Origin: Pseudomonas koreensis
GTDB taxonomy: Bacteria; Pseudomonadota; Gammaproteobacteria; Pseudomonadales; Pseudomonadaceae
Reading direction: 5' to 3'
Length of the DNA stretch: 64,000 bases
NCBI RefSeq assembly: GCF_025447595.1
Contig: NZ_JAOEJU010000014.1
Span: forward strand, 62,001-126,000
A program made the position numbers and the translations under genes. Of this stretch, positions 18,323 through 27,067 are shown one piece after another (position 1 is the stretch's first letter; each line of letters opens with the position of its first letter). A model generated the notes under the pieces. That model searched no databases. It saw only the letters and a list, made by a program, of their open reading frames with translations, and was not told the DNA's origin.

Positions 18323-18341
18323 AGCGACACCGACCGCCCAT

Positions 18342-18433
18342 TGTGGGAGCGAGCTTGCTCGCGAAGAGGCCGTCAGATTCAACATCATCGTTGACTGACG
18401 TACCGCTTTCGCGAGCAAGCTCGCTCCCACAGG
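18342..18433. repeat. REPIN downstream of hemO
   Basis: An inverted REP pair of the common TGTGGGAGCGAGCTTGCTCGCGA type. Confidence 0.9.
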
Positions 18434-18487
18434 GAACTGCACAAGTCTGTAAGATTGCCATTTCGCCTCACGCATTCCCCCGAGCCC

Positions 18488-18883
18488 ATGCCCCAACCCG
18501 CCTCCTCCCGACTCGCCCGCCTGCTGTTCGGCCTGCTCGCCTATGTCAGCCTCGGCATCGGCCTGATCGCCATCGTCGTGCCCGGCCTGCCGACCACCGA
18601 ATTCATCCTGCTCGCTGCCTGGGCCGCGACCCGCAGCTCGCCGCGCCTGAGTGCCTGGCTGGAAAACCATCGGCTGTTCGGCCCGATCCTGAGCAACTGG
18701 CGCAACGGCAAGATCATCGCCCGCAAGGCCAAGGTCAGCGCCACCGTCAGCATGCTGCTGTGCGCCACGCTGATGCTGGTGATGCTCGATCACGGCTGGC
18801 CGATCTATCTGGCGATTGCAGGGATGACGATGGGCAACCTGTGGATCTGGTCACGACCGGAAGCGTTGCCGAAGATTTCCTGA
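18488..18883 (+). CDS. DUF454 (YbaN) family inner-membrane protein
   Basis: This 131-residue protein has three to four hydrophobic helices and the DUF454 hallmark GLIAIVVPGLPTTEFILLAAWAATRSSPRLSAWL followed by GPILSNWRNG. Its function is unknown. In several proteobacteria DUF454 genes lie beside haem-uptake genes, as here, but that is only association. The ATG at 18488 is chosen because the conserved region starts soon after it; an in-frame start at 18455 lies partly in REP-flanking sequence. Confidence 0.85.
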   Translation: MPQPASSRLARLLFGLLAYVSLGIGLIAIVVPGLPTTEFILLAAWAATRSSPRLSAWLENHRLFGPILSNWRNGKIIARKAKVSATVSMLLCATLMLVMLDHGWPIYLAIAGMTMGNLWIWSRPEALPKIS

Positions 18884-19063
18884 TTTTTCCCTTGTTTTCA
18901 GGGCTTTTACCCGCGCAAACGTTTAGCCATGACCGTTCGTCGGCATGCCGCTCATGCGCCCTCGCCCCGCGCCGATGAGCATTGAATGGCGCTGAATGGA
19001 TTTGGCGAACCGGGCACCTCCCTGCCCCGTAGCCAACAGTTCATTCATTCGCGAGAACGTCCC

Positions 19064-21202
19064 ATGTTCGACTCTCTGTCCATTCGCCTGAAAATCGTCC
19101 TGCTGTCCGGCCTGTGCCTGCTCGGCGTGGTTGCGCTGATCGTCGGCATCAATATCTACCAGACCAACCAGAACGACGAACTGGTCAGCACTTCCAGCAG
19201 CAAGATGCTCACCGCCAGTGTGCAGGACCTGTTGCAGGCCAAGGCCGCCGAACAGGCGGTGCGGGTGCAGAAAACCTTCGGCGAAAGCCTGCTGGTGATC
19301 ACCGCGCTGGCCGACCAGATCAAGGACATGCGGGTGATGGCTGCGAAGCGTTCGCTGGACGCCGGCGCCTTGCGTGAAGAGTTGAACCTGAGTCTGAAAA
19401 CCGCGTTCGAGCGCAACGAAAAAGTGCTCGGTATCTGGCTGGCGTTCGAGCCCAACGGCCTCGACGGCAAGGACAGCGAGTTCGTCAACGACGCTGCTCG
19501 CCAGTCTAACGAAGCCGGGCGTTTCGCGACTTACTGGAGCCGCGCCGCCGGTTCTGCGCTGAACACGATCATGGTCGAAGAAGACATGACCAAGACCACC
19601 CTCAGCCTCAGCGGCACGCCCTATAACAGTTGGTACACCTGCCCTCGCGACAACAAGCGCACCTGCCTGCTCGATCCTTACGCCGATACCGTGGGCGGCA
19701 AGGAAATGCTCATGACCACCATTTCCGTGCCGCTGCTGGTGGACGGCAAGGCCATCGGCGTGGTCGGTATCGACATCGCTCTCGATGCGCTGCAAGCGGC
19801 GGCCGTGGGTTCCCAGCGCGAACTGTTCAACGGTGCAGGGCACATGCTGATTGTCTCCGGCAGCGGCGTGTTGGGTGCCTACAGCACCGACGCGACCAAG
19901 GTCGGCAAAGGCATCGCTGAAACCCTCGGCGCCGAAGGCAAGGACATCCTGCAACTGCTGAGCGCCGGCACGCCGAAGATTTTGGAACAGGGCGACCTGA
20001 TCCGCGCCGTGTACCCGGTCGATCCGATCGGCAATTCCCGGGCCTGGGGCGTTGTCATCGACCTGCCGAAACAAGTGCTGCTGGCCGACTCGGTCAAGCT
20101 GCAAGCGGTACTCGACGATGCTCAGGAAACCGGCACGATTACCGCCCTCGCCGTTGCAGTGATCGCCGGTCTGATCGGCCTGGTGCTGATCTGGCTCACC
20201 GCCTCCGGCGTGACCCGTCCGATCAACAGCGTCGCCGAAATGCTGAAGAACATCGCCAGCGGCGAAGGCGACCTGACCCAGCGCCTGAACTACACCAAGA
20301 AAGATGAACTGGGTGAACTGGTGAACTGGTTCAACCGCTTCCTCGACAAGCTGCAACCGACCATCGCCCAGATCAAACAGAGCATCACCGAAGCCCGTGG
20401 CACCGCCGATCAGTCGTCGGAAATCGCCCGCCAGACCAGCGAAGGCATGCAGGTGCAGTTCCGCGAGATCGATCAGGTGGCGACCGCCTCCAACGAAATG
20501 AGCGCCACCGCCCACGACGTCGCCAACAGCGCCTCGAATGCGGCCAACGCGGCGAAAGGCGCCGACCAGTCGGCCAAGGACGGGATGTCGATCATCGAGC
20601 GCAGCACCCGCGACATCAATCAACTGGCCGACGAAGTCAGCAAAGCGGTGACCGAGGTCGAAGAGCTGGCGGTCAACAGCGAGCAGATCGGTTCGGTGCT
20701 GGAAGTGATCCGCAGCATCGCCGAACAGACCAACCTGCTGGCACTGAACGCTGCGATCGAAGCAGCCCGTGCCGGTGAAAGCGGTCGTGGTTTTGCGGTG
20801 GTGGCCGACGAAGTCCGTAACCTCGCCAAGCGCACCCAGGATTCGGTGGAAGAAATCCGCGTGGTGATCGAGCGCATTCAGACCGGCACCCGTGGTGTGG
20901 TCGCGACCATGCATTCGAGCCAGACCCAGGCCCACAACAACGCCGGGCAGATCCGCCAGGCCGTGGACGCCCTCGGCAAGATCAGCGACGCGGTCACCGT
21001 GATCAGCGACATGAACCTGCAGATCGCCAGCGCCGCCGAACAGCAAAGCGCCGTCGCCGAAGAGGTCAACCGCAACGTCTCGGCGATCCGTACCGTCACC
21101 GAAACCCTGACCGAACAGGCCACCGAATCGGCGGCGATCAGCAGCCAGCTCAACGCCCTCGCCAGCCAGCAGATGAAATTGATGGATCAGTTCCGCGTCT
21201 AG
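19064..21202 (+). CDS. Methyl-accepting chemotaxis protein with dCache sensor domain
   Basis: This 712-residue transducer has TM1 near 12-32, a large periplasmic sensor of dCache type (WLAFEPNGLDGKDSEF through GVVGIDIALDAL), TM2 near 357-382, HAMP (VAEMLKNIASGEGDLTQRL) and a cytoplasmic signalling domain with the hairpin tip EQTNLLALNAAIEAARAGESGRGFAVVADEVRNLA. The ATG at 19064 follows GAGAACG. The dCache fold commonly binds amino acids, amines or organic acids. The YNSWYTCPRD...DPYAD segment does not let me name the ligand. It appears to be monocistronic. Confidence 0.92.
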   Translation: MFDSLSIRLKIVLLSGLCLLGVVALIVGINIYQTNQNDELVSTSSSKMLTASVQDLLQAKAAEQAVRVQKTFGESLLVITALADQIKDMRVMAAKRSLDAGALREELNLSLKTAFERNEKVLGIWLAFEPNGLDGKDSEFVNDAARQSNEAGRFATYWSRAAGSALNTIMVEEDMTKTTLSLSGTPYNSWYTCPRDNKRTCLLDPYADTVGGKEMLMTTISVPLLVDGKAIGVVGIDIALDALQAAAVGSQRELFNGAGHMLIVSGSGVLGAYSTDATKVGKGIAETLGAEGKDILQLLSAGTPKILEQGDLIRAVYPVDPIGNSRAWGVVIDLPKQVLLADSVKLQAVLDDAQETGTITALAVAVIAGLIGLVLIWLTASGVTRPINSVAEMLKNIASGEGDLTQRLNYTKKDELGELVNWFNRFLDKLQPTIAQIKQSITEARGTADQSSEIARQTSEGMQVQFREIDQVATASNEMSATAHDVANSASNAANAAKGADQSAKDGMSIIERSTRDINQLADEVSKAVTEVEELAVNSEQIGSVLEVIRSIAEQTNLLALNAAIEAARAGESGRGFAVVADEVRNLAKRTQDSVEEIRVVIERIQTGTRGVVATMHSSQTQAHNNAGQIRQAVDALGKISDAVTVISDMNLQIASAAEQQSAVAEEVNRNVSAIRTVTETLTEQATESAAISSQLNALASQQMKLMDQFRV

Positions 21203-21217
21203 AACATCACTGTCATC

Positions 21218-21313
21218 CCTTGTGGGAGCTTGCCTGCAAGCGATGTCGGTGGATCAGTCGATACATCTGTCGGCAGACACTGCCGCTATCGCTTGCAGGC
21301 AAGCTCCCACAGG
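21218..21313. repeat. REPIN of a second sequence class after the MCP gene
   Basis: The arms read TTGTGGGAGCTTGCCTGCAAGCGAT and its inverse. The inner palindrome is GCTTGCCTGCAAGC instead of GCGAGCTTGCTCGC, so this is a distinct REP class sharing only the GTGGGAGC head. Confidence 0.85.
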
Positions 21314-21400
21314 GATTTGTGTTGACCAGGGAGATTAGGGTTTTCATCTAACTCGATATTCTTTTGCACTATGATCAGGCCCTCTTCCGGAGGGCCTTCG

Positions 21401-22747
21401 ATGACTGATCTGCTCACGTCCATTCAAGCCGCGCTCGGCTTGTGCCGCACGCCGATTCCGTTCACCGGCGAGGGCGCCTTGCCTTCGGCGTTTGCCGTCA
21501 CCGACCTTGCCTGCGCGAGCATTGCCGCTGCCGGACAAGCCGTCGCTGAACTTCTTCAGCAGCAAACCGGCGACTTGCCCACTGTAGAAGTCGACCGGCG
21601 TCTTGCGTCGTTCTGGTTCGCCACTTCACTGCGGCCGATCGGCTGGAAAGTGCCGCCGCTGTGGGATCCAGTGGCCGGCGACTACGCAACCCGAGACGGC
21701 TGGATCCGCCTGCACACCAACGCCCCGCATCACCGCTCCGCCGCCGAAAGCGTACTCGGCGCCTGTGCCGACCGCCCGGCGATGGCAGCGAAAGTCGTGC
21801 AATGGGCCAGTGCCGATCTGGAGCAAGCGGTGGTCGAGGCCAAGGGTTGTGCGGCTGAAATGCGTAGTTGGGAACAGTGGCAGAAACATCCGCAAGGGTT
21901 GGCGGTGAATGCCGAACCCTTGGTGCAATTCAGTGACGGGAAAGAAGAAAGTCATCAACCTTGGCAAGGCTCGATGACGCAACCGCTGGCCGGGCTCAAG
22001 GTGCTCGACCTGACTCGTGTACTGGCCGGCCCGACTGCAAGTCGTTTTCTTGCAGGGCTGGGCGCAAACGTCCTGCGCATTGACCCGCCGACCTGGAACG
22101 AACCCGGCGTGGTGCCGGAAGTGACCCTCGGCAAACGTTGTGCGCGACTGGATCTGCATGAGCCGGCAGATCGCGCAGTGTTCGAAAGTCTGCTCAAGGA
22201 TGCCGACATTCTTCTGCACGGCTATCGCGCCGACGCCCTTGAACATCTCGGCTTCGGCGTCGAGCGTCGCCGGCAACTGGCGCCGGGGCTGATCGATGTC
22301 TGCCTGAATGCCTACGGCTGGAGCGGTCCGTGGCAGAACCGTCGGGGCTTCGACAGTCTGGTGCAAATGAGCAGCGGCATTGCCGAGGCCGGACAGCGCT
22401 GGAAGCAGTCGGACAAGCCGACGCCGTTGCCGGTGCAGGCGCTGGATCATGCGACGGGGTATCTGATGGCGGCGAGTGTGATTCGGTTGCTGACTGAACG
22501 GTTACGCAGTGGTCGAGGTGGATCGACGCGGTTGTCGCTGGCGCGGACGGCGAAGTTGTTGGTTGAGCATGGGACTGGGACGGATGAAGCGTTGCGTCCG
22601 GAGGATGCAAAGGATCAGAGTTTGAAGATGGAATACACACCATGGGGGCCGGCGCATCGGCTACATGCACCGCTTCTTATTGCTGGAACGCCGTTGCAGT
22701 GGTCTTTGCCAGCGAGTGAATTGGGGTCGCATCGAGCGCAGTGGTGA
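21401..22747 (+). CDS. CaiB/BaiF (class III) CoA-transferase family protein with permuted segment order
   Basis: This 448-residue protein contains class III CoA-transferase blocks: PLAGLKVLDLTRVLAGPTASRFLAGLGANVLRID (about 199-232), a LDLHEPADRAVFESLLKDADILLHGYR segment and Asp318 in RRGFDSLVQMSSG, the position of the catalytic aspartate. The part that is normally C-terminal (AAAGQAVAELLQQQTGDLPTVEVD, then YATRDGWIRLHTN and EQWQKHPQG) comes first, at about 40-175. The usual C-terminal half after the catalytic Asp is largely missing. The ATG has GGAGGG upstream. The substrate is unknown, and it stands alone between repeat elements. Confidence 0.82.
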   Translation: MTDLLTSIQAALGLCRTPIPFTGEGALPSAFAVTDLACASIAAAGQAVAELLQQQTGDLPTVEVDRRLASFWFATSLRPIGWKVPPLWDPVAGDYATRDGWIRLHTNAPHHRSAAESVLGACADRPAMAAKVVQWASADLEQAVVEAKGCAAEMRSWEQWQKHPQGLAVNAEPLVQFSDGKEESHQPWQGSMTQPLAGLKVLDLTRVLAGPTASRFLAGLGANVLRIDPPTWNEPGVVPEVTLGKRCARLDLHEPADRAVFESLLKDADILLHGYRADALEHLGFGVERRRQLAPGLIDVCLNAYGWSGPWQNRRGFDSLVQMSSGIAEAGQRWKQSDKPTPLPVQALDHATGYLMAASVIRLLTERLRSGRGGSTRLSLARTAKLLVEHGTGTDEALRPEDAKDQSLKMEYTPWGPAHRLHAPLLIAGTPLQWSLPASELGSHRAQW

Positions 22748-22760
22748 TCTTTCCACCGCT

Positions 22761-22851
22761 TTCGCGAGCAAGCTCGCTCCCACAGTGGATCGGGGGCGCC
22801 ACACTTCTGGACTGATCGCCAATCCTTGTGGGAGCGAGCTTGCTCGCGAAG
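22761..22851. repeat. Two REP units in reversed (tail-to-tail) orientation
   Basis: The element at 22761-22784 ends in CTCCCACAGTGG and the one at 22825-22851 begins CTTGTGGGAGCG. Their order is opposite to that of the REPINs elsewhere in the window. They lie between the convergent ends of the CoA-transferase and alkA genes. Confidence 0.8.
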
Positions 22852-22880
22852 AGGCCAGAACTTACAAACCAGAATCAGGG

Positions 22881-23732
22881 TCAATCCGCACGACTCAAGG
22901 ATGTCCACAACACCTGCGCCGCATACCCCCGATACGGCCGCCAGGCTTCAGCGCGGGCAGACAATTCCCGCGCCGTCATCCGTTCCCCCTCCAGCACTTC
23001 CAGTGCCCGCAGCAACCCCACATCCCCGGTCGGAAACCCGTCCATATCCCGCAACTGCCGCAGGGCAATGTACTGCGCCGTCCAGTCACCGATCCCGTGC
23101 AGCGCCAGCAAACGCGCCGTCCCGGACTCGAACAGCTGCGGGTCATCCAGCAGCGCCTGTGCCACGCCGGACAGGGTGCGACCGCGAGTTTTCGGCATAC
23201 CCAGCGCTGCCAGATCAGCGTTCGCCAAAACCTTTGCCTGAGGAAAGACGTGAGTCAGCCCCGGCACCGAAGAACGCAAAGGCTCGCCGTACTGCGCCAC
23301 CAGTTTTCCCGCCAGCCGAATCGCCGCAACCACGGTGATCTGCTGCCCCAGCACCGCCCGAAACGCCAGCTCCAACCCATCCCATGTCCCCGGCACGCGC
23401 AACCCCGGGCGCTCGGCAATCAATGGCGCCAGCAGCGGATCCACCGCCAGATACCGCTGCATGGTCGGCAGATCCGCATCCAGATCAAACATCCGTCGCA
23501 AGCGCGCAACGATCTCGGGCAACACCGACGGATCCGGGAAATCCAGTTCCACCTCCAGCGCATCACCATCACCGGGCCAGACCGAAACCGTACCGTGAAG
23601 CCCGTTCAAGCCGATGCTGCGCGAATACACACCATCGACCACCGTCTCCATCCCCGTCACCGCCCGCGCCGCGAGAAACCCGAGCATCGCCGGCCAGTCG
23701 TAAGATCCCCGAGAGCCGAGCCGCAATCTCAC
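22881..23732 (-). CDS. alkA: DNA-3-methyladenine glycosylase II
   Basis: This 283-residue base-excision enzyme removes alkylated purines. It has the AlkA N-terminal domain (YDWPAMLGFLAARAVTGME), the central FRAVLGQQITVVAAIRLAGKL and the helix-hairpin-helix-GPD motif LLALHGIGDWTAQYIALRQL followed by GFPTGDVGLLRAL with the catalytic Asp. The start is GTG at 23732, overlapping the arcD TGA by 3 nt (GTGA), so translation is coupled to the upstream antiporter gene. No adaptive-response ada gene is nearby. The pairing with arcD has no obvious functional reason. Confidence 0.92.
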   Translation of the reverse strand: MRLRLGSRGSYDWPAMLGFLAARAVTGMETVVDGVYSRSIGLNGLHGTVSVWPGDGDALEVELDFPDPSVLPEIVARLRRMFDLDADLPTMQRYLAVDPLLAPLIAERPGLRVPGTWDGLELAFRAVLGQQITVVAAIRLAGKLVAQYGEPLRSSVPGLTHVFPQAKVLANADLAALGMPKTRGRTLSGVAQALLDDPQLFESGTARLLALHGIGDWTAQYIALRQLRDMDGFPTGDVGLLRALEVLEGERMTARELSARAEAWRPYRGYAAQVLWTSLSRAD

Positions 23733-25156
23733 AGTGACAACACGCCGCTGTACAACCCATAAGCCGCCAGCCCCGCCCCGGCGATCACGCAGGTGAAAAT
23801 CCCCTTCTCGAGCGTGGTGAACAGCGGCTCGCCCTGCTCATGCTTGGCCTTGGCGAACAAGATCACCCCCGGCGCATACAACAGCGCCGACAACAGCAGG
23901 TATTTCACCCCGCCGGCATACAACAACCAGACCGCATAACACAGGGCGATACCGCCGATCAGCAGATCCTTGGTGCGTTCGGCGGAAGCATGTTCATAAG
24001 TTTCACCCCGTCCGCTGAGCAATACGGCGTAGGCCGCCGACCACAGATACGGCACCAGAATCATCGACGACGCGAGGTAGATCAGGCTGGTGTAGGTTCC
24101 GGCTGAAAACAGCGTGATCAGCAGGAAAATCTGGATCATCACGTTAGTCAGCCACAACGCATTGACCGGCACATGGTTGGCGTTTTCCTTTTTCAGGAAC
24201 GCCGGCATCGTATTGTCCTTGGCGGTAGCAAACAGGATCTCCGCGCACAACAGTGCCCACGACAACAGCGCACCGAGCAACGAAATGGCCAGGCCCACGC
24301 TGATCAGCAGCGCGCCCCATGGCCCGACAATGTGTTCCAGCACCGCCGCCAGCGACGGGTTCTGCAAGGTCGCCAGCTCCGGCTGACTCATGATCCCCAG
24401 CGACAGCACATTGACCAGCACCAGCAACGCCAGCACGCCGAGAAAACCGATCACCGTGGCCCGGCCAACATCCGTGCGCTTCTCAGCCCGCGCCGAGTAA
24501 ACGCTGGCGCCTTCGATGCCGATGAACACGAACACGGTGACCAGCATCATGTTGCGCACCTGATCCATCACCCCACCGAAATTCGGGTTGCTGCGGCCCC
24601 AGATGTCGCGGGTAAAAATGTCGGCCTTGAACGCCACGGCGGCAATCACCACGAACATGATCAGCGGAATGATCTTGGCCACGGTGGTCAACTGATTGAT
24701 CAGCGCCGCCTCCTTGATTCCGCGCATCACCAGAAAGTGCACGGCCCACAGCAGCACCGAGGCGCAGCCAATGGCAATCGGCGTGTTGCCCTGGCCGAAG
24801 ACCGGAAAGAAGTAACCGAGGGTGCTGAACAGCAACACGAAATACCCGACGTTACCCAGCCAGGCGCTGATCCAGTACCCCCACGCGGAAGAAAAACCCA
24901 TGTAGTCGCCGAACCCGGCCTTGGCGTAGGCATACACGCCCGAGTCCAGTTCCGGTTTGCGGTTGGCCAGGGTCTGGAACACGAAGGCCAGAGTGAGCAT
25001 GCCGATCGCCGTGATGCCCCAGCCGATCAGGATGGCGCCGGCATCGGCCCGGGCCGCCATGTTCTGCGGCAAAGAAAAAATCCCCCCGCCGATCATCGAA
25101 CCCACCACCAGGGCGATCAGTGCGCCAAGGCGCAGCTTTTGCGTCGGTTGCGACAT
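23729..25156 (-). CDS. arcD: Arginine/ornithine antiporter, minus-strand copy
   Basis: This 475-residue inner-membrane APC-family exchanger imports arginine and exports ornithine without spending ATP. About 12-13 hydrophobic segments are visible, with the APC signature GALIALVVGSMIGGGIFSLPQNMA at the N-terminus. It has the same length as the plus-strand copy and is closely similar along its whole length, so the two are paralogues. The ATG at 25156 follows TTGGAG. It diverges from the second arcD across 449 bp and is followed by alkA with a 4-nt overlap. Confidence 0.9.
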   Translation of the reverse strand: MSQPTQKLRLGALIALVVGSMIGGGIFSLPQNMAARADAGAILIGWGITAIGMLTLAFVFQTLANRKPELDSGVYAYAKAGFGDYMGFSSAWGYWISAWLGNVGYFVLLFSTLGYFFPVFGQGNTPIAIGCASVLLWAVHFLVMRGIKEAALINQLTTVAKIIPLIMFVVIAAVAFKADIFTRDIWGRSNPNFGGVMDQVRNMMLVTVFVFIGIEGASVYSARAEKRTDVGRATVIGFLGVLALLVLVNVLSLGIMSQPELATLQNPSLAAVLEHIVGPWGALLISVGLAISLLGALLSWALLCAEILFATAKDNTMPAFLKKENANHVPVNALWLTNVMIQIFLLITLFSAGTYTSLIYLASSMILVPYLWSAAYAVLLSGRGETYEHASAERTKDLLIGGIALCYAVWLLYAGGVKYLLLSALLYAPGVILFAKAKHEQGEPLFTTLEKGIFTCVIAGAGLAAYGLYSGVLSL

Positions 25157-25605
25157 TCCAGCGTCTCCAAGTTCCAGAGCGGCGAATGCCGCGAAACCGT
25201 TATGCAACCGGTTTTAACTAAATGGATAAAGCGTAATGACGTTTATTGAATAACGCCAACTTTCGCCCTTTATATATAGCCATTGGCGCTAACGCCCTAG
25301 CACGCTCAGACAATTTTGTGCGCGAATCCTAATAAATCAATTCTGTACTGAAAACAGCGTTGAAAAATTTGCCAAAACCGGAAAAGCAACTAGCGTGATA
25401 ATTCGAAAGTAATAGGATCCATTCTTAACCACTTTGGACTAAAGGCCTCTAGGACGGGCCTTCCAGGCAATAGCTTTATGCCTCCAGACGTTTCATAAGT
25501 CATTCATTAACAATGGAATGTGACTATGCACTGATCTAAGTCAGCTGTTTGAAAAGCCAACAGAACTACGCTGTGAACTCTTCTCTCCTGCAATGGAGTC
25601 ATGCA
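25157..25605. promoter_or_regulatory. 449-bp divergent intergenic region between the two arcD genes
   Basis: The region is AT-richer than its surroundings and contains no credible gene. It holds promoters for both arcD genes. The best-defined element is an Anr-like box at 25531-25544; no second clear Anr box was found for the minus-strand gene. Confidence 0.6.
25531..25544 (+). promoter_or_regulatory. Anr/FNR-type box upstream of arcDABC
   Basis: The sequence CTGAT-CTAA-GTCAG resembles the Anr consensus TTGAT-N4-ATCAA and keeps TGA-N8-TCA symmetry. It lies 62 nt before the arcD start, so a transcript starting about 41 nt downstream would leave a short leader. Anr control of arc operons under low oxygen is established in P. 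aeruginosa. Confidence 0.6.
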
Positions 25606-27033
25606 ATGTCTGAAGCTCCCGGAAAACTGCGACTAGGTGCACTGGTTGCACTGGTAGTCGGTTCAATGATCGGTGGCGGGATATTCTCTTTGCCACAAAA
25701 CATGGCCGCCAGTGCCGACGTCGGCGCGGTACTGATCGGCTGGGCCATCACCGCTGTCGGCATGCTCACCCTCGCTTTCGTCTTTCAAACCCTCGCCAAT
25801 CGCAAGCCTGACCTGGACGGCGGTGTCTACGCCTACGCCAAGGCCGGTTTTGGCGACTACATGGGTTTTTCGTCCGCCTGGGGCTACTGGATCAGTGCCT
25901 GGCTAGGCAACGTCGGTTACTTCGTTCTGCTCTTCAGTACCCTCGGCTATTTCTTCCCGGTGTTCGGTGAAGGCAACACGGTTGCGGCCGTGATTGGCGC
26001 CTCGGTCCTGTTGTGGGCCGTGCACTTTCTGGTACTGCGCGGGATCAAGGAAGCGGCGTTCATCAACCTGGTGACCACCGTCGCCAAGGTCGTGCCGCTG
26101 CTGCTGTTCGTGCTGATCGCAATCTTCGCCTTCAAACTGGACATCTTCACCGCCGACATCTGGGGCGTGAAAAACCCGGATCTGGGCAGCGTGATGAACC
26201 AGGTGCGCAACATGATGCTGGTCACCGTGTGGGTGTTCATCGGCATCGAAGGCGCGAGCATCTTCTCGGCCCGGGCAGAAAAACGTTCGGACGTCGGCAA
26301 GGCGACCGTGATCGGTTTCATCACCGTGCTGCTGTTCCTGGTGCTGGTGAACGTGCTGTCGCTGGGCATCATGACTCAGCCGGAACTGGCCAAACTGCAG
26401 AACCCGTCGATGGCCGCCGTGCTTGAGCACGTGGTCGGCCACTGGGGCGCGGTGCTGATCAGCGTCGGTCTGATCATCTCGCTGCTCGGGGCGTTGCTGT
26501 CGTGGGTGCTGCTGTGTGCGGAGATCATGTTCGCCGCCGCCAAGGACCACACCATGCCGGAGTTCCTGCGCAAGGAGAACGTCAACCATGTGCCGGTCAA
26601 CGCCCTGTGGCTGACCAACGCGATGGTGCAGCTGTTCCTGATCATCACCCTGTTCTCGGCCAGTACTTACCTGTCGCTGATCTACCTCGCCACTTCGATG
26701 ATTCTGGTGCCATACCTGTGGTCGGCGGCCTACGCCCTGCTGCTGGCGGTGCGCGGCGAAAGCTATGAAGGCTTCGCGGCCGAACGGTGCAAGGACCTGA
26801 TCATCGGCGCCATCGCCCTGATCTACGCGGTGTGGCTGCTCTACGCCGGTGGCGTGAAGTACCTGCTGCTCTCGGCCCTGCTCTACGCCCCCGGCGCGAT
26901 CCTGTTCGCCAAGGCCAAGCTCGAACTCAAACAACCGGTTTTCACCAACGTCGAGAAGCTGATTTTCGCCGCAGTGGTCGTGGGTGCCCTCGTGGCGGCC
27001 TACGGACTGTACGACGGCTTCCTGACTCTGTAA
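25606..27033 (+). CDS. arcD: Arginine/ornithine antiporter, first gene of arcDABC
   Basis: This 475-residue exchanger has the N-terminal GALVALVVGSMIGGGIFSLPQNMA and the conserved GFGDYMGFSSAWGYWISAWLGNVGYFVLLFSTLGYFFPVFG region. It supplies arginine to the deiminase pathway and removes ornithine. The ATG at 25606 (MSEAPGKLRLG) has TGGAG upstream; an in-frame ATG at 25549 is unlikely because it would add 19 non-homologous residues. arcA follows after 34 nt, and an Anr-like box lies upstream. Confidence 0.93.
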   Translation: MSEAPGKLRLGALVALVVGSMIGGGIFSLPQNMAASADVGAVLIGWAITAVGMLTLAFVFQTLANRKPDLDGGVYAYAKAGFGDYMGFSSAWGYWISAWLGNVGYFVLLFSTLGYFFPVFGEGNTVAAVIGASVLLWAVHFLVLRGIKEAAFINLVTTVAKVVPLLLFVLIAIFAFKLDIFTADIWGVKNPDLGSVMNQVRNMMLVTVWVFIGIEGASIFSARAEKRSDVGKATVIGFITVLLFLVLVNVLSLGIMTQPELAKLQNPSMAAVLEHVVGHWGAVLISVGLIISLLGALLSWVLLCAEIMFAAAKDHTMPEFLRKENVNHVPVNALWLTNAMVQLFLIITLFSASTYLSLIYLATSMILVPYLWSAAYALLLAVRGESYEGFAAERCKDLIIGAIALIYAVWLLYAGGVKYLLLSALLYAPGAILFAKAKLELKQPVFTNVEKLIFAAVVVGALVAAYGLYDGFLTL

Positions 27034-27067
27034 TTGCCCAACGTTTTCTCTCTGGAGGATCACTGAA

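Noticed and set aside
25157..25605. Second Anr box for the minus-strand arcD
   Set aside because: Only half-sites such as AATCAA were found; no TTGAT-N4-ATCAA-like palindrome is positioned for that gene.
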